A stretch of DNA of 64,000 nucleotides from Clostridium sp. ZS2-4. GTDB lineage: Bacteria > Bacillota > Clostridia > Clostridiales > Clostridiaceae. Location of the stretch: assembly GCF_026719745.1 (NCBI RefSeq), contig NZ_JAPPRQ010000044.1, positions 62,001 through 126,000 on the forward strand. Reading direction: 5' to 3'. The notes below the pieces were generated by a model. The model was given only the letters and a program-made list of their open reading frames with translations, searched no databases and was not told the origin of the DNA. Within the stretch, counting starts at the first letter, position 1; every line of letters begins with the position of its first letter. A program made the position numbers and the translations under genes. Below are positions 37,935-46,105 of this stretch, piece by piece.

Positions 37935-37950
37935 GTTGAGAACCGTCCCC
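37935..37950 (-). repeat. REP core downstream of the RAYT gene
   Basis: GTTGAGAACCGTCCCC, inverted relative to the core at 36784, 117 bp past the transposase stop and joined directly to a 12-bp tandem repeat. Confidence 0.88.
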
Positions 37951-37952
37951 TT

Positions 37953-38000
37953 GTTTTTCCTTTCGTTTTTCCTTTCGTTTTTCCTTTCGTTTTTCCTTTC
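37953..38000. repeat. Four perfect copies of a 12-bp unit next to the RAYT REP
   Basis: GTTTTTCCTTTC repeated four times without change and followed by a partial copy (GTTTGTCCT). It extends the usual outer flank of the REP (CCTTGTTTTTCC), as if the flank had been amplified. It ends 108 bp before the second yitT start. Confidence 0.92.
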
Positions 38001-38107
38001 GTTTGTCCTATATTTTGTGTTGCTTTTCTTGTTGTAAGCACATACTATTTATGATATATTATATACGTTTTAGAGCAAACCACAATCTGCTAAGGAGGTA
38101 CTCAAAT

Positions 38108-38971
38108 ATGAACCAAACCACTAAAGAATATGTTTTGTTAATTCTTGGATGCATATTATATTCACTAGGTACATCTGTATTTTTAATACCTGCAAATATA
38201 GGATCTGGGGGAGCAACAGGTATCGCACTTTGTTTTAACAGCTTACTTAAAGTTCCAGTTGGATTAACAATTATACTTGTAAATTTACCCCTTTTCATAT
38301 TCGGTTATAAATTTTTAGGTAGAAAATTTGCTTTTAGAAGTGCAATTATTGTTTTTTTTACATCTATATTTATAGATTATCTTACTTTGGTACTTACGCC
38401 TTTTAATTTAAAAGCAATCATGTCACAGGATATTATGCTTTCTGCAATTTTTTGCGGAATTACTCTTGGAATTGGTATATCTTTAATTTTCATGGGGGGC
38501 GGATCTACTGGTGGTTTTGATATATCTGCTAAAATTATAAACAACAAATTCCCTTCATTATCAATATCAAATATTCTTTTAATTCAAGATATATTAATTT
38601 ATCTATTTGTAGCAGCAGTATTAGGTCCTCGTTCAGTTATGTACGCACTTATAATGAGTTTTGTACGCACTAAATCATTAGATACTATTCAGGAAGGAAT
38701 TTCATCTTCAAAACAATGTATGATAATTTGTGAGTCTCCTAAAGAAATTATTTCAGAAATCCAAAATAAATTATTACGAGGAATTACTATAATTGATGCT
38801 ATAGGAGCTTATTCAAATGGACATAAAAAAATTATTTATGTTGTTATACAAAATAATCAATTAAACACTCTAAAAAAAATTGTAAAGTATATTGATCCTC
38901 ATGCTTTTGTAACTGTATCTTCCGTAAGTGATATATTGGGAAATTATAGACAATCCTCTATGAGTATATAA
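38108..38971 (+). CDS. YitT-family membrane protein (copy 2)
   Basis: 287 residues, clearly paralogous to the protein encoded at 34937-35785 over the full length: GSGGATGIALCFNSLL, GSTGGFDISAKIINNKFPS, RSVMYALIMSFVRTKSLDTIQEGISSSKQCMIIC and DPHAFVTVSSVSDILGNYRQSSMSI. Six membrane helices plus a DUF2179 domain. ATG 38108 is chosen because AAGGAGG lies 9 bases upstream; the in-frame start at 38003 lies in the REP flank. A strong terminator follows. Confidence 0.9.
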   Translation: MNQTTKEYVLLILGCILYSLGTSVFLIPANIGSGGATGIALCFNSLLKVPVGLTIILVNLPLFIFGYKFLGRKFAFRSAIIVFFTSIFIDYLTLVLTPFNLKAIMSQDIMLSAIFCGITLGIGISLIFMGGGSTGGFDISAKIINNKFPSLSISNILLIQDILIYLFVAAVLGPRSVMYALIMSFVRTKSLDTIQEGISSSKQCMIICESPKEIISEIQNKLLRGITIIDAIGAYSNGHKKIIYVVIQNNQLNTLKKIVKYIDPHAFVTVSSVSDILGNYRQSSMSI

Positions 38972-38990
38972 AATCATATATTATTTAATA

Positions 38991-39030
38991 CAAAAACACA
39001 CACTATTTTAAAATTCAGTGTGTGTTTTTG
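38991..39030 (+). terminator. Rho-independent terminator of the second yitT gene
   Basis: CAAAAACACACACT and its exact complement form a 14-bp stem with T-rich tails, 19 bp past the stop. Confidence 0.88.
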
Positions 39031-39059
39031 TATTTTTATAAAAAACCTAATTAAATCTT

Positions 39060-39072
39060 AAGAACCGTCCCC
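39060..39072 (-). repeat. REP core (single)
   Basis: AAGAACCGTCCCC followed by TAATATACCC, 9 bp from the stop of the TPR gene. No partner core is nearby. Confidence 0.85.
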
Positions 39073-39081
39073 TAATATACC

Positions 39082-40794
39082 CTAATATAAAAGCCTGAAG
39101 TCTGGGACTTTTATAGATTCATTACCTTTTCCTTTTTCGATTTTTTCAATTATAGCTTTAATATTTTCAAAGTTATCATTAATTACTTTTTTTGTATATT
39201 CATCTGTGGTTTCAATAATTCCAGTACTAGCTTGTTTTAAATTATAATATCCTCTTTGAAAATCATTTGTATACATAATATAGTAGCATGCCGCATTATT
39301 TAAGGTTAATATGTCATTTTTATCAAGCTTATATGCTTTTCTTATTTCTTTTATTCCATCTTCCGATTTTCCCATAGTAAGATAAACTGTCCCCAGGGTT
39401 CTATGATATTTAATTGAATTATCTTTTAATTTTGTACACTCCACTAAAATTTCAGCCGCTTCTTTATTTTTTTCAGCATTAAAATAAATTAAAGCTATAT
39501 TATATTTGATTTCTGACTCAGTTGGTTTGATACTGCTGGCAAGTTTGAAATACTCTAATGCTTTTTCCGGTTTTTGAGCTTGATACCAGTAGTAATTTGC
39601 AGTATTACATATGATATTATAATTATATGGTTCTTTTGATATTGCTGTTCTAAAATACGCTGCTGATGCTGTATTACTTTCTTTTTTTCTTAAAATTTCC
39701 GGCATTAAAAATGCATAGTTATCTGGATAATCCTTATTTTTTTCTATGGATTTATTACAATATTCTGCTGCTTTGTCTAAATCGTTCTTTTTTAAATAAT
39801 GCCATGCTGCAGTATGAAATACTCTATAATCATCCTTATTATTTTTTATAACTTCCTCAATTAATTTATCAGCATCTTCGTCCTTCTTTAAATTCTGCAG
39901 TACAGAAGCCTCTATTAATTTTATTTCTATTTTTCCTGTATCCTTGTCCTTAAGTTCACCTATTAATTGTTCTGCTTCAATTGAATTTACAGGCTTTAAA
40001 GAATATACTTTTGCAAGCCACATCTTATATGCCGCATCTTGTGGATTTCTTTCCTGCAATTTTTTTATACTGTTTATTATTAATTCTCTGTTATATACAG
40101 AAGCCTGGGCTAAAACATCATAAATTTTGTATTCATCTTTATCAATATTCCATGCTGTCCTAAGCTCAGTAAATCCGCCATCCATATCACCTATAAGCAT
40201 AAGCAATCTTGAATATTCCGCCATATCATATGCAGAATTTTTATCTACAGCATATGATTTTACTAATTTTTTAGCCTCTCCATTTTTACCAGCATTCATA
40301 TAAATTGCAATCATAGTTTTTTTTAGTTCTTTATTTTGAGGATTAGCTTTTAAAGCTTCTTCCCCATATTTTAAAGCTTCTTCCATTTTTCCATTCATAA
40401 ATTGAGTGAATACTATATTATTTATAACTTTATTATCTTTATTCTTAGATACTTGTGCTAGTTTCACATAATTTTCTGAACTTTCATTATCTCCTTTTAC
40501 CGAATATGCTTCTGCAATATTTATATTCTTCCAAGCTAATGTTTTATTATCATCTTCTAAATTGTCTGTCTTTATTTTATTATATTCCTCTATAGCCTTG
40601 TCATATTGACCTAAATAAAAATACTCTTCTCCTTTTTTTTCAAATTGGGCATTTTTATTTACAATATTACTTTTACGTGTTGCAAAAAGTGTAATAATTA
40701 TTACTAAACATACAACCGCTCCAACTGCACCTATTATAGTTTTTTTGTTTAAGTTTTCTTTATTAAAATTAATATCAAATTTCATATTACTCAC
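39082..40794 (-). CDS. Membrane-anchored TPR protein
   Basis: 570 residues. A short cytoplasmic N-terminus and a membrane helix at about 19-39 precede about ten or more tetratricopeptide repeats across residues 50-530 (for example GEEYFYLGQYDKAIEEYNKI, AAWHYLKKNDLDKAAEYCNKSI and ALEYFKLASSIKPTESEIKYNIALIYFNAEKNKEAAEIL). TPRs bind partner proteins; no enzymatic domain is seen. It may scaffold envelope proteins, given the capA, murT-gatD and deacetylase genes next to it. Start behind AGAGGTGAG. Confidence 0.85.
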   Translation of the reverse strand: MSNMKFDINFNKENLNKKTIIGAVGAVVCLVIIITLFATRKSNIVNKNAQFEKKGEEYFYLGQYDKAIEEYNKIKTDNLEDDNKTLAWKNINIAEAYSVKGDNESSENYVKLAQVSKNKDNKVINNIVFTQFMNGKMEEALKYGEEALKANPQNKELKKTMIAIYMNAGKNGEAKKLVKSYAVDKNSAYDMAEYSRLLMLIGDMDGGFTELRTAWNIDKDEYKIYDVLAQASVYNRELIINSIKKLQERNPQDAAYKMWLAKVYSLKPVNSIEAEQLIGELKDKDTGKIEIKLIEASVLQNLKKDEDADKLIEEVIKNNKDDYRVFHTAAWHYLKKNDLDKAAEYCNKSIEKNKDYPDNYAFLMPEILRKKESNTASAAYFRTAISKEPYNYNIICNTANYYWYQAQKPEKALEYFKLASSIKPTESEIKYNIALIYFNAEKNKEAAEILVECTKLKDNSIKYHRTLGTVYLTMGKSEDGIKEIRKAYKLDKNDILTLNNAACYYIMYTNDFQRGYYNLKQASTGIIETTDEYTKKVINDNFENIKAIIEKIEKGKGNESIKVPDFRLLY

Positions 40795-41260
40795 CTCTTA
40801 TCAACACTTTACGTATTATTTTAACAAATTTCTTTTAAAAAAGCTACAAAACTTCTCTAATTGAATAAAAAAGAAATTTTCCATTTTATTGTTAACATTT
40901 TGCATTTAAGTTATACTATAATTTAGTTGATATTCAAAATTAATGTTATTGCTTAAATAAAAGCTTTATCTTAAATAATTTATAAGATACTACTCAATTA
41001 ATATATAGGTTTCAATAATGATTCTACTCATTAGAACTTAATATACAAGGCACTAATATTGTTTTTGTAATAAATTTATAAATGCATTTTATTAATTGGA
41101 ACTTATATACTTTAATATTTATATTCGCACTAAAAGTATTAGTCCACATATAACATATTTTATTCTATAGCTTGGTACCTCTATTCTCCCTAGCATTCAA
41201 ACAGAGTCCAAACTCTACCTGAAGTAATTTAAAATTAATTTAACGATAGGAGCGATAATT
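40795..41260. other. Intergenic region between divergent genes
   Basis: 466 bp of AT-rich sequence between the TPR gene and capA. A loose promoter-like pair TTAACA...TATAAT (about 40891-40922) is present with a long spacer. No repeat, riboswitch or small gene was recognised. Confidence 0.35.
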
Positions 41261-42436
41261 TTGAGAAAAAGAAAGAAAAGAAGGATAAAAGTTAAAAATA
41301 AGCTTCGTTTCACCTTAATGTCTACAATTGTTGTAATAATGTTATTCTCAATAGGGTTTTGGAGCTACTCTTCAAAATCCCCCAAAAATAATAACACCGT
41401 CTCTAATCAAAATATTGTACAATCCAAGAAAATAGAAACACCTGAACCAAAAGAGAAAGTAAAAAAAGACCTTCCTAAAGAAATTCATTCTGAAATTTTA
41501 TTGACTTCTATTGGTGACTGTACTTTAGGGCGTGATGATAAATTTTCTTATGAAAATTCACTACCATACATATTTAAAAAGAATAATAGTGATTACTCAT
41601 ATTTCTTTAAAAACGTATATGAAATATTTAAAAATGATGATATAACTACAGCAAATCTGGAAGGAACCTTCACAAACTCTACTGAAAAAGCAAACAAGCA
41701 GTTCACTTTTAAAGCTCCTGCTGATTACGCCAAAATACTAACCAGCGGAAATATTGAAGGTGTTAACTTATCCAATAACCATATATATGACTATTTAGAC
41801 AAAGGTTTCAAAGATACTAAAAAAGCTCTTGAAGCTGTAAATATTCCTTATTTTGGTGAAGGTTATGTTTGGAAAAAAGAAATCAAAGGAATTAAATTTG
41901 CTTTTTTAGGATATAAAGGCTTTTATAATAATGAAAATTTGCGTAAAAAACTTGAAGATAATATAAAAGCTTTAAAATCTGAAAATTATATTGTAGTAAT
42001 AAACTTTCATTGGGGAAAAGAAGGCAGCTATTATCCTACTGATTCACAAAAAACAATTGCTCATAATGCAATTGATAGTGGAGCGGATTTAATTATTGGA
42101 CATCATCCTCACGTAATTGAAGGAATAGAAAAATATAAAGATAGAATTATATGCTATAGTCTTGGTAACTTCTGTTTTGGTGGCAATAAAAATCCTAGTG
42201 ATAAAAATACAATGATCATACAAACTAAATTTAATTTTACTAATAACAAGTTTACTTCTTATGATTTTAAGATAATACCTTGCAGTATTTCATCAGTCAA
42301 TTACATGAACGATTATTGTCCAACACCATTAAAGGGTGATAAAAAAACATCACTACTTGAAAAAATTAATAAAATATCTCCTAATCTAGACTTTAAAATT
42401 GACGGTGAATTCCACAATATAAAAGTAGAACACTAA
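41261..42436 (+). CDS. CapA-family protein (metallophosphatase fold)
   Basis: 391 residues. Very basic N-terminus, one membrane helix (about 17-36), a polar linker, then the CapA domain: LLTSIGDCTLGRD, TANLEGTFTN, VNLSNNHIYDYLDKGFKDT, VVINFHWGKEGSYYPTDSQK, DLIIGHHPHVIEGIEKY and CYSLGNFCFGG. The Asp/His/Asn pattern is that of calcineurin-like phosphoesterases. CapA in Bacillus takes part in poly-gamma-glutamate export, but no capBC genes are here, so another wall-linked role is possible. Start is TTG at 41261 behind AGGAGCG. Confidence 0.88.
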   Translation: MRKRKKRRIKVKNKLRFTLMSTIVVIMLFSIGFWSYSSKSPKNNNTVSNQNIVQSKKIETPEPKEKVKKDLPKEIHSEILLTSIGDCTLGRDDKFSYENSLPYIFKKNNSDYSYFFKNVYEIFKNDDITTANLEGTFTNSTEKANKQFTFKAPADYAKILTSGNIEGVNLSNNHIYDYLDKGFKDTKKALEAVNIPYFGEGYVWKKEIKGIKFAFLGYKGFYNNENLRKKLEDNIKALKSENYIVVINFHWGKEGSYYPTDSQKTIAHNAIDSGADLIIGHHPHVIEGIEKYKDRIICYSLGNFCFGGNKNPSDKNTMIIQTKFNFTNNKFTSYDFKIIPCSISSVNYMNDYCPTPLKGDKKTSLLEKINKISPNLDFKIDGEFHNIKVEH

Positions 42437-42499
42437 TCTGTATTGTATTCTCTATTTTATAATTAAATGTATGAAAGTAAAGACATATTTATTAATATA

Positions 42500-42600
42500 T
42501 ATTGCAATTATCAATGATCATAGTTCAATGCTCCATTCATGAAAAAACTTCACTGAAGTTTTAATTCAATAACTATTATTTATTGCAACTTATATATTAA
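42500..42600 (+). repeat. Dispersed 100-bp AT-rich repeat, copy 1
   Basis: Begins ATTGCAATTATCAATGATCA and includes the small hairpin AAAACTTCACTGAAGTTTT. It aligns over its length with 62704-62800; the first 29 bp also match the complement of 61591-61619. It lies in the capA-murT gap, and the rest of that 508-bp gap holds only a terminator. Confidence 0.75.
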
Positions 42601-42750
42601 AAATGAACTTTACATTACTGATATTTACTTCGCTATTTCAGATCAATTAAGAAATAATTGAGAAATTACACATACATAAAATTAACATTTAACTTAGATT
42701 ATATGTTTAACACATAAATTTTATTCAGAAAATTAACGTCATATGAATAG

Positions 42751-42800
42751 TAAAAAAGCCAAAATTCTTATTTTTTCATTTAAGAGTTTATGGCTTTTTT
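42751..42800 (+). terminator. Rho-independent terminator of capA
   Basis: AAAAAAGCCA and TGGCTTTTTT form the main stem, extended by AATTCTTA/TAAGAGTT with one mismatch, and followed by GTTTTTT. It is 315 bp past the capA stop. Confidence 0.75.
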
Positions 42801-42944
42801 GTTTTTTAATACTTAATAATGAGGAAATATAAGATTTTGTGCATAATAACGACTACCAGTAAAATATTTCCATTTATTTGAATACGTGATAAAATCTTAT
42901 TAGTAGTATATTTTTCATAAAATAGTACATAATTTCTTAATAGG

Positions 42945-44309
42945 ATGGAGGTGTTAGATATTAATATCAAATCTGTTTTAGCAATATTTGCTTCAAAATT
43001 TATTATGCATTTATCTAAAAGATTATATAAAGGTGGAACAAATTTTCCTGGAAAAGTTGCACTTAAATTCGATAAAAATATATTAATTAAAATTGCCAAA
43101 GACTATAATGTAATGTTGGTAACAGGAACAAATGGAAAAACTACAACTACAAATATGATCTATACCATCTTAAAAAATAATGGTGAAAATGTTATAACCA
43201 ATGATACTGGCGCTAATATGTATACAGGAATAATATCTTGTTTTATAAAAAATTATAGATTCGGTAACAAACCCAAAAACAACTATGCAGTAATCGAAGT
43301 TGATGAAGCTAATGTAAAATATGTAACAGAATATATAAAACCTGAAATAATCACTATAACAAATCTTTTTAGAGACCAGTTAGATAGATATGGTGAAGTA
43401 TATACAACCTTAGAAAAGATTCTAGATGGGGTGAAAAAATCCCCTGATTCTACCTTAATATTAAATGGTGATGAATCCCTTTTAGGAAATTTAGATTTAA
43501 AAAATAAAATATTATATTACGGATTTAAAACTACAATTAATGCACAAAATAAACTTTCATTAAATGCTGATGCAAAATTTTGTAAACATTGTAAACGTCC
43601 ATACAGCTATAATTTTATAACTTATAATCATTTAGGCGACTTTCATTGTGACAATTGCGGATATAAACGTCCTGAATTAGATTTTTATGTTAATAAAGTA
43701 ATCTCTTTAACCTCAACTGGCTCTATAGTAGAAATTAATGATACAGAATATATAATAAATCAATCTGGTACATATAACATTTATAATGCTTTATGTGCCT
43801 TTAGCATTGCAAAAACCTTAAAAGTAGCGGATTACATTATTTATGATTCACTGAAAACTCTCAATTGCAGTTTCGGACGTCAAGAACTTATAAAGATAAA
43901 TAATAAAAACTTAAAGATAATCTTAGTGAAAAACCCCGCTGGGTTTGATGAAGCTTTAAGTTCCATCAATTTAGATGATAGAAATAAAAGTCTAGCCTTG
44001 CTTTTAAATGATAATTCAGCTGATGGCAGAGACGTTTCTTGGATTTGGGATGTAAACTTTGAAAATCTTAATTCTTTGAAAATAGACAATATAATGGTTT
44101 CAGGAATACGTCTTTATGATATGGGCATACGTCTCAAGGTTGCAGGCTTTAACGAAAAGCTATTTTCTATATGTGATAATTATGAATGTCTTTTGAATAA
44201 CATTGAAAATACTAATGGCTCTATGGTATATATGCTGGCTACTTATACAGCAATGACCAGTTTTAGAAAATTTCTAAACAATAAAGGCTACATAAAAAAA
44301 TTATGGTAA
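42945..44309 (+). CDS. murT: MurT, lipid II isoglutaminyl synthase catalytic subunit
   Basis: 454 residues, Mur-ligase-like. ATP loop GTNGKTTT (61-68), NDTGANMYTGI, EVDEANVKYV, TNLFRDQLDRYGE, a four-cysteine zinc ribbon (Cys213, Cys216, Cys235, Cys238) inserted in the central domain, and a C-terminal DUF1727 domain with the LLLNDNSADGRDVSWIWDVNFE motif. With GatD it amidates D-Glu of lipid II to D-isoGln. The start is uncertain: ATG 42945 overlaps a GGATGGAGGTG ribosome-site-like stretch, so translation may begin a few codons later at a non-ATG codon. Confidence 0.94.
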   Translation: MEVLDINIKSVLAIFASKFIMHLSKRLYKGGTNFPGKVALKFDKNILIKIAKDYNVMLVTGTNGKTTTTNMIYTILKNNGENVITNDTGANMYTGIISCFIKNYRFGNKPKNNYAVIEVDEANVKYVTEYIKPEIITITNLFRDQLDRYGEVYTTLEKILDGVKKSPDSTLILNGDESLLGNLDLKNKILYYGFKTTINAQNKLSLNADAKFCKHCKRPYSYNFITYNHLGDFHCDNCGYKRPELDFYVNKVISLTSTGSIVEINDTEYIINQSGTYNIYNALCAFSIAKTLKVADYIIYDSLKTLNCSFGRQELIKINNKNLKIILVKNPAGFDEALSSINLDDRNKSLALLLNDNSADGRDVSWIWDVNFENLNSLKIDNIMVSGIRLYDMGIRLKVAGFNEKLFSICDNYECLLNNIENTNGSMVYMLATYTAMTSFRKFLNNKGYIKKLW

Positions 44310-44384
44310 TAACCTTTTTATGGTAGTAAAAGTCCACTTAAAAATAAATTTTTACAGTAAAATCCCTAGTCTGGAGGTGATATT

Positions 44385-45110
44385 TTGGAACTTAATATTT
44401 GTCATATGTATCCTGATTTACTAAATGTTTATGGAGATGTTGGAAACTTATTGATATTAAAATACAGATCCGAAAATCGTGGAATTAAAACTAATATATT
44501 CAACGTTTCTATAAATGATGATTTTGACTCTTCCAAGTATGATATTGTGTTTTTTGGTGGTGGCCAAGATTATGAGCAATCAATTGTTTCAAAGGATTTA
44601 ATGAAAAATAAAAAAGTTGAAATAAAAAAATACATTGAAAGCAATAAAGTATTTTTATCAATCTGCGGTGGTTATCAACTGCTTGGTAAATATTACGTAA
44701 CTCCTAGTGGTGAAGAACTGGAAGGGCTTAGCGCTTTGGATATATATACAAAATCAGGTAACAAAAGGCTTATTGGTAATACTATAATCTATAATAAAGA
44801 ATTTAATGAAACCTATGTTGGTTTTGAAAATCATTCTGGGAAAACCTATATAGGAAATTTAAAACCTCTTGGTAAAGTTTTAGCTGGATATGGAAATAAC
44901 GGTGAAGATGGCTATGAAGGCTGCATATATAAAAATACCTATTGTACCTATTTTCATGGTTCTTTATTATCGAAAAATCCTGAACTAGCAGATAGGTTAT
45001 TATTATCAGCTCTTAAAAATAAATATGGTAAATTCATATTACCTCCTTTAGATGACACCTATGAACTAAAAGCAAAAGAATTTATTATAAAAAGAGAAAT
45101 GGTACAATAG
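44385..45110 (+). CDS. gatD: GatD, lipid II isoglutaminyl synthase glutaminase subunit
   Basis: 241-residue class I (triad) glutamine amidotransferase of the CobB/CobQ-like type. Nucleophile Cys94 in ICGGYQLLG, His191 in TYFHGSLLSKNPELAD, and FFGGGQDYEQ near residue 57. It frees ammonia from glutamine for MurT. It lies 75 bp after murT in the same direction and starts with TTG behind GGAGGTGA. Confidence 0.94.
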   Translation: MELNICHMYPDLLNVYGDVGNLLILKYRSENRGIKTNIFNVSINDDFDSSKYDIVFFGGGQDYEQSIVSKDLMKNKKVEIKKYIESNKVFLSICGGYQLLGKYYVTPSGEELEGLSALDIYTKSGNKRLIGNTIIYNKEFNETYVGFENHSGKTYIGNLKPLGKVLAGYGNNGEDGYEGCIYKNTYCTYFHGSLLSKNPELADRLLLSALKNKYGKFILPPLDDTYELKAKEFIIKREMVQ

Positions 45111-45119
45111 CTAAAAATC

Positions 45120-45161
45120 AAACCGCTACTTTATTTAAGTGAATAATAAAATTAGCGGTTT
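45120..45161. terminator. Terminator between gatD and the deacetylase gene
   Basis: AAACCGCTA and TAGCGGTTT pair with extra A/T pairs inside the loop; it lies between two convergent stops. Confidence 0.75.
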
Positions 45162-45167
45162 AATTCA

Positions 45168-45959
45168 TCATTTATTTAAAATTTTATGTTTTTCTAGTTC
45201 TTTATATTCTCTTGGTGTAATTTCTTCAAAAGTTTTAAATATATATCCTTCATCCTTAAAATATTTAATTATATCCGGCAAAGCTTCTACTGTAGTTTTT
45301 TTATAGTAGGAATCATGCATAAGAACAACTACTATTCCACTATTTTCACTTATTTTCTTGCTCTGTTTTATAACATTATCCTTAATTTTATAAGCTGGTA
45401 TATTTCTCCCTAATGCATCATTAGAGCAAACATTCCATCCAACATAATTTATTTGTTGTTCTTTTAACATTTCCCTGATTCTATTCATAGTATACTGGTT
45501 TGAAACCTTATTATATGCTCCTCCTGGAATCCTTATATAGGAAACGGGATTTTTTTTTGTTATATTTCTAATTATATCATTACATTTTTGTAAATCTTCC
45601 ATATAAGCTTCTGCACTTTTATATATTTTGTTATAGTCATGGGAATAAGTATGAACAGCAATACACATATTATTTTTATATAATTCCTGAAAAACTTCTG
45701 GATTTTCATCAACTAGAGCTCCTATAATAAAAAAAGTAGCTTTTACATCATTTTCTTTTAAAATTTTGATTATTTTCCCAGTATTGTTTATTGAAGGACC
45801 ATCGTCAAAAGTTAAATACACTACCTTTTGTATACTCTCTTTACTTTCATCCTTACTTATATACATAGGTACTGCAAAAGCAAAATTACAATAAGAAAAT
45901 AAAATATTAAATATACATACAAATATTAACATCGTCATATTTCTCCATAATTTATTCAT
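45168..45959 (-). CDS. Polysaccharide deacetylase (NodB domain), secreted
   Basis: About 263 residues. A signal peptide or anchor (LWRNMTMLIFVCIFNILFSY, ending near AFA) is followed by the NodB domain: YLTFDDGPSINNTGKI (catalytic Asp), FFIIGALVDENPE, VHTYSHDYNKIY (metal His pair), RIPGGAYN, and the C-terminal LMHDSYYKKTTVEALPDII. It is probably a peptidoglycan N-deacetylase, fitting the neighbouring wall genes. I chose ATG 45959 behind GAGAGGTG; the in-frame GTG at 45968 is part of that site. Confidence 0.9.
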   Translation of the reverse strand: MNKLWRNMTMLIFVCIFNILFSYCNFAFAVPMYISKDESKESIQKVVYLTFDDGPSINNTGKIIKILKENDVKATFFIIGALVDENPEVFQELYKNNMCIAVHTYSHDYNKIYKSAEAYMEDLQKCNDIIRNITKKNPVSYIRIPGGAYNKVSNQYTMNRIREMLKEQQINYVGWNVCSNDALGRNIPAYKIKDNVIKQSKKISENSGIVVVLMHDSYYKKTTVEALPDIIKYFKDEGYIFKTFEEITPREYKELEKHKILNK

Positions 45960-46048
45960 GAGTAGCACCTCTCTATTTGTTCCTATATAACTATATTGTA
46001 CTTTTTATATTAAAATAACTCTATGTAATTTAATGAATCTAATCAAGA

Positions 46049-46101
46049 TAAGGGGACGGTTCTCAATTTTTGCTAAAATCAAAAATTGAGAACCGTCCCC
46101 T
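46049..46101. repeat. REP inverted pair (hairpin)
   Basis: A perfect 22-bp inverted repeat (46051-46072 with 46080-46101). Outer arm AGGGGACGGTTCT, inner arm CAATTTTTG, loop of 7 bases. It lies 4 bp past the clpB stop and likely ends its transcript. Confidence 0.93.
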
Positions 46102-46105
46102 CATT

